A stretch of 57,493 nt of DNA, from the NCBI GenBank assembly GCA_002835675.1, contig PIZR01000015.1:1-57493 (forward strand). The letters are read 5' to 3'. The translations under genes were made by a program, and so were the position numbers. Below, one piece after another: positions 16,585 through 23,464 of the stretch (position 1 is its first letter; the number at the start of each line of letters is the position of its first letter). The notes beneath the pieces were generated by a model. It had not been told where the DNA came from and did no database searches. It saw nothing but the letters and a program-made list of their open reading frames with translations. This stretch comes from Bacillus sp. BA3. Its GTDB lineage: Bacteria; Bacillota; Bacilli; Bacillales; DSM-1321.

Positions 16585-16613
16585 TTGCGTATATTTGTGA
16601 ATTGTGATATACT
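16585..16613 (+). promoter_or_regulatory. veg promoter 2 (sigma-A, extended -10)
   Basis: TTGCGT (16585-16590), a 17-base spacer and TATACT (16608-16613), with a TGA extension before the -10. It starts about 8 bases before the veg ribosome-binding site. Confidence 0.55.
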
Positions 16614-16636
16614 TAACTTAGTGAGGTGGACCGAAA

Positions 16637-16888
16637 ATGCCAAAAACTCTAGCTGATATTAAAACTGCACTTGATTCAAACCTAGGTAAAAGATTGCTCT
16701 TAAAAGCAAACGGTGGAAGAAGAAAGACTGTAGAACGATTTGGAACTTTGGCGGAAACTTATCCGGCTGTTTTTGTAATTGAGCTCGACCAAGATGAAAA
16801 TGCGTTTGAAAGAGTATCTTACAGCTATGCGGATGTTTTAACGGAAACCGTAGAACTAACATTTTTAAACAAACAACAAGAGATTTAA
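16637..16888 (+). CDS. veg: Veg protein
   Basis: An 83-residue basic protein, highly conserved in Firmicutes and very abundant during vegetative growth. In B. subtilis Veg promotes biofilm matrix production by interfering with SinR through an unclear mechanism. The N-terminus (MPKTLADIKTALDSNLGKR) and the lysine/arginine-rich NGGRRKTVERFG are diagnostic, followed by a beta-rich body. GAGGTGG lies seven bases upstream. It is monocistronic, with two promoters and a terminator. Confidence 0.95.
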   Translation: MPKTLADIKTALDSNLGKRLLLKANGGRRKTVERFGTLAETYPAVFVIELDQDENAFERVSYSYADVLTETVELTFLNKQQEI

Positions 16889-16898
16889 CTTAGACGAG

Positions 16899-16935
16899 GC
16901 AGCGAACAACTATGTTTGCTGCTTTTTGTTTTGTA
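16899..16935 (+). terminator. veg terminator
   Basis: GCAGCGAAC (16899-16907) pairs with GTTTGCTGC (16914-16922), followed by TTTTTGTTTT. Confidence 0.85.
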
Positions 16936-17039
16936 TAAAATATCCTGTGAACCCCAATAAAGGCTTAAAAAGGATGTAATGAAATAGCTTATGATGCAAA
17001 CACTAGGCATGTGACGGCATGTGAAAGGGGTTGCTTCGC

Positions 17040-17216
17040 TTGAGCAGGAAAAAAGGGATTATGTCAAATGGTCTTAAAGAGGAATTGGCTAAAGAACTTG
17101 GATTTTACGATGTTGTCCAGAAAGAAGGCTGGGGAGGAATCCGGGCCAGGGACGCAGGTAACATGGTAAAACTTGCTATCGAAAAAGCACAACGTCAATT
17201 GGTGAACAAGGAGTAA
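17040..17216 (+). CDS. sspF: Small acid-soluble spore protein, alpha/beta type (SspF)
   Basis: A forespore DNA-binding protein of the alpha/beta SASP family. The 58-residue product carries the first SASP signature around the GPR protease site (KEELAKELGFYD) and the second (WGGIRARDAGNMVKLAIEKAQ). TTG 17040 is chosen as the start: AAAGGGG lies nine bases upstream and the result begins MSRKKGIMS, matching MGRRRGVMS of B. subtilis SspF (61 aa). A sigma-G promoter is expected, but I see no convincing match upstream. Confidence 0.93.
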   Translation: MSRKKGIMSNGLKEELAKELGFYDVVQKEGWGGIRARDAGNMVKLAIEKAQRQLVNKE

Positions 17217-17257
17217 GATAAACACTTAATTGTATCATGCCGTCATGTTGAAAGTAG

Positions 17258-17328
17258 CCAGACTTCTTATGCGATGTATAGCTCTATTCATTTTTGCTTA
17301 CATTGTAGTTAAGGAGTCTGGTTTTTTT
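17258..17328 (+). terminator. sspF terminator
   Basis: CCAGACT (17258-17264) pairs with AGTCTGG (17315-17321), then seven T. The loop is about 50 bases, which is long. The rest of the sspF-ispE gap (17217-17538) holds only this and the ispE promoter. Confidence 0.6.
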
Positions 17329-17470
17329 ATGTATCGGTAATTGCTATTTGGATTTGTAGCAAGTCTTTTGGGATTCAGGAAGTGGCTGCTCTCCCATGTG
17401 CCTACATGTGTCTATTCCCCTCTAAAGGCCAATCTTAGCTTCATTACATTGAAATTACGATGAAAAAACC

Positions 17471-17498
17471 TTTAGAATATAAACAAATATGATAGAAT
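17471..17498 (+). promoter_or_regulatory. Candidate sigma-A promoter of ispE
   Basis: TTTAGA (17471-17476), a 16-base spacer and TAGAAT (17493-17498), with a TGA extension. An overlapping alternative is TTGAAA (17449-17454), N18, TAGAAT (17473-17478). Confidence 0.45.
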
Positions 17499-17538
17499 AG
17501 GACAAGAACTTTTAAGAACGTTAAAGTAGGTGGACATA

Positions 17539-18408
17539 TTGAAGCTTATGGAAAAAGCCCCGGCTAAGATTAATTTGGCTTTGGATGTGCTTTTCAAACG
17601 GCCTGATGGGTATCATGAGGTGGAAATGATCATGACGACAGTCGACCTTGCCGATAGAATTGAACTAAAGGAAATAAAGGGGAATCATATCCAAATTCTA
17701 TCCCATAATCGATTTGTTCCGGATGATCATCGGAATTTAGCTTATCAAGCCGCATTTATTCTAAAGGAACGTTTTGGAATCAATAAAGGTGTTTCTATAA
17801 CTATAGAGAAAAATATACCTGTAGCCGCAGGGCTTGCTGGTGGAAGCAGTGATGCCGCAGCTACATTGAGGGGCTTAAATAGACTGTGGAAGCTAGGTCT
17901 TTCCATGGATGAACTTGCGGAAATAGGAGCTGAAATTGGCTCCGATGTTTCATTTTGTGTATACGGAGGTACGGCGTTGGCCAGAGGGCGCGGGGAAAAA
18001 ATCACGCATCTTCCTGCACCGCCAAAATGCTGGGTCATCTTGGCCAAACCGACGATTGGCGTTTCGACAGCGGATATATATAAAAGGCTCCAAACTTCAA
18101 AAATGGAGCATCCGGATGTACCTGGAATGATTACGGCTATTATGGAAAACAATTATCACGATGTATGCGAGGGATTGGGCAATGTTCTGGAACAGGTGAC
18201 ATTGCAGTTATACCCAGAGGTTGCGAACATTAAAGATCAAATGAAGACATTTGGAGCAGATTCGGTCTTGATGAGCGGAAGTGGTCCGACCGTTTTTGGT
18301 TTGGTGGAACATGATTCGCGCATGCAAAGAATTTATAATGGACTTCGCGGATTTTGTGATCAAGTCTATGCAGTCCGTTTACTGGGTGATCGAAACAATC
18401 TTGAATAG
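17539..18408 (+). CDS. ispE: 4-diphosphocytidyl-2-C-methyl-D-erythritol kinase
   Basis: The fourth step of the non-mevalonate isoprenoid pathway: phosphorylation of CDP-methylerythritol, an essential supply of undecaprenyl phosphate and quinone precursors. It is a GHMP kinase with KAPAKINLALDV near the N-terminus, the ATP motif PVAAGLAGGSSDAA (94-107) and the C-terminal LMSGSGPTVFGL. GTG 17530 is in frame but overlaps the Shine-Dalgarno AGGTGG. TTG 17539 gives 289 aa, the B. subtilis length. Confidence 0.96.
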   Translation: MKLMEKAPAKINLALDVLFKRPDGYHEVEMIMTTVDLADRIELKEIKGNHIQILSHNRFVPDDHRNLAYQAAFILKERFGINKGVSITIEKNIPVAAGLAGGSSDAAATLRGLNRLWKLGLSMDELAEIGAEIGSDVSFCVYGGTALARGRGEKITHLPAPPKCWVILAKPTIGVSTADIYKRLQTSKMEHPDVPGMITAIMENNYHDVCEGLGNVLEQVTLQLYPEVANIKDQMKTFGADSVLMSGSGPTVFGLVEHDSRMQRIYNGLRGFCDQVYAVRLLGDRNNLE

Positions 18409-18451
18409 AAACGTACATTAGTGGTATAGTTGCTATATAATATTCGGAATT
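18407..18451 (+). promoter_or_regulatory. Possible PurBox pair upstream of purR
   Basis: The reverse-oriented site at 18439-18451 reads AATTCCGAATATT on the minus strand, one mismatch from the PurBox core (WWWCCGAACWWT). A weaker forward site, AGAAACGTACATT, lies at 18407-18419. purR is autoregulated in B. subtilis. The spacing (19 bases) is slightly longer than usual. Confidence 0.38.
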
Positions 18452-18469
18452 CACAAAGGGGGTGTCTCA

Positions 18470-19294
18470 ATGAAATTTCGTCGCAGCGAGAGGCTAGTCG
18501 ATATGACCAATTATTTATTAGAACATCCGGGGGAACTTGTTTCGCTGACTTATTTTGCTGAAAGGTATAGTTCGGCAAAATCCTCTATCAGTGAAGATTT
18601 GACGATCATCAAAGATACCTTTGAACAACGCGGGATAGGATCTTTAACAACCGTTCCAGGTGCGGCCGGTGGAGTGAAATATATTGTTTCCATCAAGGAA
18701 GAAGAAGCCAATGCCTTCATTGACGGATTATGCGATACGATTGCTAGTCCCGAAAGGTTGCTTCCTGGCGGTTATCTATATATGACAGACATATTAGGAC
18801 ATCCGCAAACCGTGAATAAGGTTGGAAGGATAATCGCCTCAATGTATGCCAAGAAAAATGTCTCAGTCATCATGACAATGGCAACCAAAGGGATATCATT
18901 AGCATACGCCGTGGCAAATTATTTGAATGTTCCAGTTGTCATTGTAAGAAGGAATAACAAAGTAACGGAAGGTTCTACAGTGAGCATCAATTATGTTTCT
19001 GGCTCTTCAAAGAGGATTCAGACTATGGTACTCTCTAAGAGAAGCTTGGTTGAGGGTTCGAATGTATTAATTGTAGACGATTTCATGAAGGCTGGGGGTA
19101 CCATCAACGGTATGGTCAGTCTATTGGATGAATTCAAGGCAACAGTTGCCGGAATTGCGGTGCTGGTCGAATCCGAACATACGGAGGAGTGTCTTGTCGA
19201 GGACTATGTTTCATTAATCAAGTTGACGCAGGTAGTTGAAAGAGACAAGAAAATCAATGTCAGCCGAGGGAATTATTTTACGAAAAAGGAATAG
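18470..19294 (+). CDS. purR: Purine operon repressor PurR
   Basis: Represses purine synthesis, transport and folate-linked genes; PRPP lowers its DNA binding. The 274-aa protein has an N-terminal winged-helix domain (about 1-70, KFRRSERLVDMTNYLLEHPG...SISEDL). A phosphoribosyltransferase-like domain follows, with the PRPP loop VLIVDDFMKAGGT (199-211). It is slightly shorter than the B. subtilis protein (about 285) at the C-terminus. GGGGGTG lies before the ATG. It is followed 13 bases later by ridA, as in B. subtilis. Confidence 0.96.
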   Translation: MKFRRSERLVDMTNYLLEHPGELVSLTYFAERYSSAKSSISEDLTIIKDTFEQRGIGSLTTVPGAAGGVKYIVSIKEEEANAFIDGLCDTIASPERLLPGGYLYMTDILGHPQTVNKVGRIIASMYAKKNVSVIMTMATKGISLAYAVANYLNVPVVIVRRNNKVTEGSTVSINYVSGSSKRIQTMVLSKRSLVEGSNVLIVDDFMKAGGTINGMVSLLDEFKATVAGIAVLVESEHTEECLVEDYVSLIKLTQVVERDKKINVSRGNYFTKKE

Positions 19295-19307
19295 GGGGAA
19301 TCATATC

Positions 19308-19682
19308 ATGAAAACGATACATACGGATGAAGCACCGGCAGCGATCGGACCATATTCACAAGGCGTGATCGTGGATAAGTTATTTTTCAGTTCAGGACAG
19401 ATCCCACTTACTGCTTCTGGTGAGATGGTGACAGGGGATGTCAAGGAACAAACACACCAGGTCTTTAAGAATCTCCAAGCTGTATTGAAAGAAGCTGGGG
19501 CTTCATTGGAAACTGTCATTAAGGCTACAGTATTCATTAAAAGTATGGACGATTTCGGTTCGATTAATGAAGTATACGGAGAATATTTTTCTGCTCACAA
19601 ACCTGCTCGCTCTTGTGTAGAGGTTGCTCGGCTTCCGAAAGACGCACTAGTGGAAATAGAAGTAGTAGCGCTCGTTAAATAA
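19308..19682 (+). CDS. ridA: RidA family reactive-intermediate deaminase (YabJ)
   Basis: Hydrolyses reactive 2-aminoacrylate and other enamine/imine intermediates released by PLP enzymes. In B. subtilis YabJ was linked to purR function. The 124-aa protein has the family motifs APAAIGPYSQ, FSSGQIPL and the C-terminal ARSCVEVARLPKDALVEIE, with the conserved arginine in PARSCVE. ATG 19308 with GGGGGAA upstream is chosen over an in-frame ATG 72 bases earlier inside purR. Confidence 0.95.
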   Translation: MKTIHTDEAPAAIGPYSQGVIVDKLFFSSGQIPLTASGEMVTGDVKEQTHQVFKNLQAVLKEAGASLETVIKATVFIKSMDDFGSINEVYGEYFSAHKPARSCVEVARLPKDALVEIEVVALVK

Positions 19683-19697
19683 ACGGGCGTTTTTTTA
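19669..19697 (+). terminator. ridA terminator overlapping its stop codon
   Basis: CGCTCGTT (19669-19676) and AACGGGCG (19682-19689), then seven T. The 5' arm is the last coding sequence of ridA. Confidence 0.8.
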
Positions 19698-19802
19698 TTT
19701 TTTTAAAGGCAATTCGTAATGGGTAATTTTCCTTTAATATAAGGGTGATTTTTAGTATTTTAAAAAACTAGGCTGAATTTTCTAAAAAAATTACAGATAA
19801 TA

Positions 19803-19831
19803 GAAGGAGTTCACGTTTTTTTGTTGAATAT
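19803..19831 (+). promoter_or_regulatory. Sigma-H promoter of spoVG
   Basis: GAAGGAGTT (19803-19811), an 11-base spacer and GTTGAATAT (19823-19831) fit RnAGGAwww-N11/12-RnnGAATww closely. The B. subtilis spoVG promoter is a model sigma-H promoter repressed by AbrB at upstream AT-rich DNA. An AT-rich block also precedes this one. Confidence 0.8.
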
Positions 19832-19875
19832 GTACTTTAAGTTTTAACAACAACAAAAAGGGATGGTGAGCTTAA

Positions 19876-20172
19876 ATGGAAGTAACTGACGTAAGATTAC
19901 GCCGTGTGAATACGGACGGTCGTATGAGAGCTATCGCATCAATTACACTGGATAATGAATTTGTGGTTCATGATATTCGTGTGATCGACGGAAACAATGG
20001 TTTATTTGTAGCAATGCCAAGTAAACGAACTCCAGATGGAGAATTCCGGGATATCGCTCATCCAATCAATTCCTCGACACGCGGGAAAATTCAAGAAGCT
20101 GTCTTGACAGAATATCATCGATTGGGAGAACTTGAAACTGAATTAGAGGAAGCTGGAGCAGGTGCTTCTTAA
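19876..20172 (+). CDS. spoVG: Septation regulator SpoVG
   Basis: A small nucleic-acid-binding protein (98 aa) that affects asymmetric septation, cortex formation and, in other Firmicutes, virulence and cell-wall gene expression. The sequence MEVTDVRLRRVNTDGRMRA and the FVAMPSKRTPDGEFRDIAHPI block are near-invariant in the family, followed by an acidic C-terminal tail. AGGGATGGTGA lies upstream of the ATG. It is monocistronic between a sigma-H promoter and a terminator. Confidence 0.97.
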   Translation: MEVTDVRLRRVNTDGRMRAIASITLDNEFVVHDIRVIDGNNGLFVAMPSKRTPDGEFRDIAHPINSSTRGKIQEAVLTEYHRLGELETELEEAGAGAS

Positions 20173-20216
20173 AATAACATTACTTTTAAACTTTAAAATT
20201 ATAATTCGTGCATCTA

Positions 20217-20246
20217 GAGCCTACTTCATAAGTAGTGCTCTTTTTT
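20217..20246 (+). terminator. spoVG terminator
   Basis: GAGC, ACTT and loop, AAGT, GCTC (20217-20240), then TTTTTT. Confidence 0.8.
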
Positions 20247-20260
20247 ATTTATTCAAAATC

Positions 20261-20281
20261 GGATAAGTTTAGAACTTGTCC
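20261..20281. repeat. Inverted repeat in the spoVG-glmU gap
   Basis: GGATAAGTT (20261-20269), TAG, AACTTGTCC (20273-20281): a 9-bp stem with one wobble pair and no T tail. No function is apparent. Confidence 0.4.
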
Positions 20282-20366
20282 GCTCATCATGCAGATATTT
20301 ACCCTAATGAATTTATAAACCTACGTTGTTATCTTCAAAAGTTTAAGTACCCGTCCTTTTTAATTT

Positions 20367-20636
20367 TTAAACCTTTTTTGTCCACCCAGATATTGAAATT
20401 CCTGTAAGTGGAATTAAAGGGATGCCACTTAATCTAGCCATCTGGTTGAAGATGAAATGATTTGGTAACCTGATTTCGGAATGGGAGTTAACAAAGGGTG
20501 AAGTATGCCCAAATGGCTTGGACATAGGGTATGGCGCACCATGATAGTGTTTTGGGATAATGGGGTTGGCTGGTGTTATAAAAGGCAGGAGACATTGTTT
20601 CTGTATTATGCTGTTAATGAAAATGACATCGACCAT
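20367..20636 (-). CDS. Unrecognised small ORF, hypothetical
   Basis: An open frame on the minus strand of the unusually long spoVG-glmU gap (20173-20809). It gives 89 residues from ATG 20636, or 101 from ATG 20672. The middle is rich in proline, histidine and phenylalanine (PANPIIPKHYHGAPYPMSK, PFGHTSPFVN) and it ends with GWTKKV. There is no membrane segment or recognised domain. TTGGAG lies about 14 bases before ATG 20636. The composition recalls some small spore-coat proteins, but this is only an impression. The plus strand here is broken by stops; a 47-codon plus ORF (20505-20648) is the only rival. It may be a real gene, a remnant or chance. Confidence 0.28.
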   Translation of the reverse strand: MVDVIFINSIIQKQCLLPFITPANPIIPKHYHGAPYPMSKPFGHTSPFVNSHSEIRLPNHFIFNQMARLSGIPLIPLTGISISGWTKKV

Positions 20637-20744
20637 GATGTAAAATAATTCTCCAAGGTCCAATAATAACATTTATAACCTTGTCGAAAATCGAACTTTT
20701 TTCACCTGATCGGTTGACAATTATATGTACTTTTAATTGTTACC

Positions 20745-20773
20745 TTGAAAAGAATCACTATTTGAGATAATAT
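20745..20773 (+). promoter_or_regulatory. Candidate sigma-A promoter of glmU
   Basis: TTGAAA (20745-20750), a 17-base spacer and TAATAT (20768-20773), about 37 bases before glmU. A perfect TTGACA also occurs at 20714-20719, without a good -10. Confidence 0.55.
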
Positions 20774-20809
20774 TTTTAGTGGATAAAAAGGTGAAAATGG
20801 AGGCCTGTT

Positions 20810-22183
20810 ATGAGTAATCGCTATGCAATAATATTGGCCGCTGGGCAAGGTACTAGGATGAAATCTAAGCTTTATAAGGTTTTGCACCCTGTTTGCGGGA
20901 AACCAATGGTACAACATGTTATCGATCAAGTCAATCAACTTCAAATAGAAGAAATTGTAACAGTCATCGGCCATGGAGCTGAAAAAGTTCAAGAACAACT
21001 TGGTGATTCATGCAAGTATGCCTTACAAGAACAGCAATTAGGTACGGCACATGCTGTAATGCAAGCGGAAAGCGTTTTATCCGTAAAAAGTGGTACGACC
21101 CTTGTTATTTGCGGTGATACGCCTCTGATTAAAGCGGAAACGATGAAAGAGCTTATAGCATTGCATGAGCAAAGTCAGGCGAAAGCAACAATCTTAACAG
21201 CATATGCAGATAACCCTGCTGGCTATGGAAGGGTCCTTCGCGGTGAAGGCGGACTTGTAGAAAAAATCGTAGAGCATAAGGATGCCTCTGATGAAGAAAG
21301 ATATGTTAAGGAAATAAATACCGGTACATATTGCTTCGACAATCAAGCATTGTTTAACGCGCTGAAAAAAGTTTCAAATGAAAATGTCCAGGGAGAATAT
21401 TACTTACCGGATGTTATTGAAATCTTAAAACAGGAAGGCGAAGTGGTGACGGCCTTCCAATCCAGTGATTTCGAGGAAACATTGGGTGTGAATGACCGTG
21501 TGGCTTTATCACAGGCTGAGCAGGTTTTAAGGAAACGCATCAATGAAAAGCATATGAGGAATGGTGTAACGATCATCGATCCGCTTACTACGTTCATTGA
21601 AGCGGATGTACAAATCGGGCAGGATACAGTCATTAACCCTGGGTCATTCATTAAAGGAAAAAGTATTATCGGGCAGGATTGCTTAATTGGCCCGAATACG
21701 GAAATCAGTAATTGTGAAATTGGTGATGGAACGGAAGTCCTCCAATCGGTTGTACATGAAAGCAGTATTGGAAGTTTTGTGAAAATCGGTCCATTCGCAC
21801 ATGTTAGACCTCAATCAGATATTAAGGATTCCGTTAAGATCGGTAATTTTGTCGAAATTAAAAAGACCGTTTTTGGCAAAGGAAGCAAGGTATCGCATTT
21901 GAGTTATATTGGTGATGCAGAGGTTGGGGAGAATGTTAATATAGGCTGCGGATCTATTACCGTGAATTACGACGGGAAAAATAAATATTTGACGAAGATT
22001 GAAGATAATGTTTTCATAGGCTGCAATTCTAATCTGGTTGCACCTGTAACGGTAGGAGAAGGAGCATATGTAGCTGCTGGGTCAACCATCACGCAAGATG
22101 TACCGCAGGATGCCCTATCCGTTGCCCGGGCTCGTCAAGTTAACAAAGAAGATTATGTAAAGAATTTGAAATTTAATAAATAA
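20810..22183 (+). CDS. glmU: Bifunctional GlmU (GlcN-1-P acetyltransferase / GlcNAc-1-P uridyltransferase)
   Basis: Makes UDP-N-acetylglucosamine, the precursor of peptidoglycan and teichoic acid linkage units. The 457-aa protein has an N-terminal nucleotidyltransferase domain with LAAGQGTRMKSKLYKVLHP (about 9-27) and a C-terminal left-handed beta-helix of hexapeptide repeats with acetyltransferase residues (HLSYIGDAEVGENVNIGCG). GGAGG lies upstream of the ATG. prs follows after 15 bases with no terminator, the conserved glmU-prs operon. Confidence 0.97.
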   Translation: MSNRYAIILAAGQGTRMKSKLYKVLHPVCGKPMVQHVIDQVNQLQIEEIVTVIGHGAEKVQEQLGDSCKYALQEQQLGTAHAVMQAESVLSVKSGTTLVICGDTPLIKAETMKELIALHEQSQAKATILTAYADNPAGYGRVLRGEGGLVEKIVEHKDASDEERYVKEINTGTYCFDNQALFNALKKVSNENVQGEYYLPDVIEILKQEGEVVTAFQSSDFEETLGVNDRVALSQAEQVLRKRINEKHMRNGVTIIDPLTTFIEADVQIGQDTVINPGSFIKGKSIIGQDCLIGPNTEISNCEIGDGTEVLQSVVHESSIGSFVKIGPFAHVRPQSDIKDSVKIGNFVEIKKTVFGKGSKVSHLSYIGDAEVGENVNIGCGSITVNYDGKNKYLTKIEDNVFIGCNSNLVAPVTVGEGAYVAAGSTITQDVPQDALSVARARQVNKEDYVKNLKFNK

Positions 22184-22198
22184 CCGACGGAGGTCATC

Positions 22199-23152
22199 AT
22201 GTCAAATCAGTATTTAGATCCTAATTTAAAAGTATTCTCTTTAAATTCAAACTTCGATTTAGCTCAGGAAATTGCTGCTGCAATCGGTGTTGAACTTGGA
22301 AAATGTAGCGTAACAAGTTTCAGTGACGGTGAAGTTCAGATTAATATTGAAGAAAGTATTCGTGGCTGTGACGTATATGTAATCCAATCAACAAGCCAAC
22401 CAGTCAATGAAAATTTAATGGAACTTTTAATTATGATCGATGCTCTTAAACGTGCTTCAGCTAAAACGATCAATATTGTAATGCCATATTACGGTTATGC
22501 CCGACAAGATCGTAAAGCGCGTGCGCGTGAACCAATTACAGCTAAACTTGTCGCAAATCTTTTAGAAACGGCTGGTGCCCACCGTGTAATCACATTAGAT
22601 CTTCACGCACCACAAATTCAAGGTTTCTTCGATATTCTGATCGATCACCTTGTTGCTGTTCCGATTTTAGCTGATTTCTTCAAGGAAAAAGATTTAAGTG
22701 ATATCGTCATCGTTTCCCCAGATCATGGCGGTGTAACTCGTGCCCGTAAAATGGCCGATCGCCTAAAAGCGCCGATCGCCATTATCGATAAGCGCCGTCC
22801 AAGACCGAACGTGGCTGAAGTCATGAACATCATTGGTAATATTGAAGGGAAGACAGCAATACTGATTGATGACATCATCGATACTGCAGGAACTATCACA
22901 CTAGCGGCCAATGCCCTTGTGGAGAATGGCGCTAAAGCAGTTTATGCTTGTTGTACACACCCAGTCCTTTCAGGTCCTGCCATCGAAAGGATTCAAAATT
23001 CAACGATCAAGGAATTGGTCGTGACTAACTCGATTGCCCTATCTGAAGATAAGAAAATCGATAAAATTGTTGGACTTTCTGTAGCACCATTGATTGCAGA
23101 GGCAATTATTCGTGTGCATGAGGAACAATCAGTCAGCACATTATTCGATTGA
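22199..23152 (+). CDS. prs: Ribose-phosphate pyrophosphokinase
   Basis: Makes PRPP from ribose 5-phosphate and ATP, feeding purine, pyrimidine, NAD, histidine and tryptophan synthesis. PRPP is also the signal read by PurR encoded upstream. The 317-aa protein has the class I PRPP synthetase signatures FSDGEVQINIEESIRG, YYGYARQDRK, DLHAPQIQGFFDI and the PRPP-binding AILIDDIIDTAGT. GGAGG precedes the ATG. It ends in a very strong terminator. In B. subtilis ctc follows directly; here four ssu genes intervene. Confidence 0.97.
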   Translation: MSNQYLDPNLKVFSLNSNFDLAQEIAAAIGVELGKCSVTSFSDGEVQINIEESIRGCDVYVIQSTSQPVNENLMELLIMIDALKRASAKTINIVMPYYGYARQDRKARAREPITAKLVANLLETAGAHRVITLDLHAPQIQGFFDILIDHLVAVPILADFFKEKDLSDIVIVSPDHGGVTRARKMADRLKAPIAIIDKRRPRPNVAEVMNIIGNIEGKTAILIDDIIDTAGTITLAANALVENGAKAVYACCTHPVLSGPAIERIQNSTIKELVVTNSIALSEDKKIDKIVGLSVAPLIAEAIIRVHEEQSVSTLFD

Positions 23153-23161
23153 TAACATAAT

Positions 23162-23205
23162 AAACAAAAACACGGCGGGCCATCGGGCTCGCCGTGTTTT
23201 TGTTT
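23162..23205 (+). terminator. glmU-prs operon terminator
   Basis: A long near-perfect stem of about 19 bp. AAACAAAAACACGGCG (23162-23177) pairs with CGCCGTGTTTTTGTTT (23190-23205), with inner GGGC/GGCTC pairing. Confidence 0.92.
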
Positions 23206-23346
23206 AAAAGTTTCAGAAAATACTTAATTCTTAGTTGACAGATGAGAATAGTAATAATAAAATAGCTATACAAATTCAATTCATATTCATGGAATGAAAA
23301 ACTGTACTAACACAGGTACATACTGGTTAACGCCGATCGGACTACC

Positions 23347-23429
23347 GAAGGCTCCTTTTCACTTACCAATAAAACATTGGGCATCATTTTGCCCTATTGT
23401 CTTATCGGTGAAGGAAAGGAGCCTTTTAT
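23347..23429 (+). promoter_or_regulatory. Long hairpin leader with T-rich tail upstream of ssuA
   Basis: AAGGCTCCTTTTCAC (about 23348-23362) pairs with GTGAA...AAGGAGCCTT (about 23408-23425), with a 3-base bulge. Inside, CCAAT/ATTGG and GGGC/GCCC can form sub-hairpins, and CAATA/TATTG offers an alternative. TTTTATTTTTA follows. It ends about 25 bases before the ssuA Shine-Dalgarno. It could be an attenuator for the sulfonate operon, or a second terminator after prs. No T-box or SAM-riboswitch core is recognised. An inverted TTCAT/ATGAA lies near 23287-23298. The remainder of 23206-23346 shows no gene. Confidence 0.5.
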
Positions 23430-23464
23430 TTTTATATAAATAGTTTAAGAAGGGTGTGCAGAAT

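Noticed and set aside
16981..17039. Sigma-G promoter of sspF
   Set aside because: A sigma-G promoter is expected, but no pair of GHATR and CATnnTA elements with acceptable spacing could be found.
20505..20648. 47-codon plus-strand frame with AAAGGGTGA upstream in the spoVG-glmU gap
   Set aside because: Tryptophan-rich composition looks like the reverse of the proline/histidine-rich minus frame. Only one of the two can be real, and the minus frame is longer.
23206..23464. SAM (S-box) riboswitch or CymR operator controlling ssuADCB
   Set aside because: The conserved S-box core is absent, and candidate CymR-like palindromes were too weak to claim.
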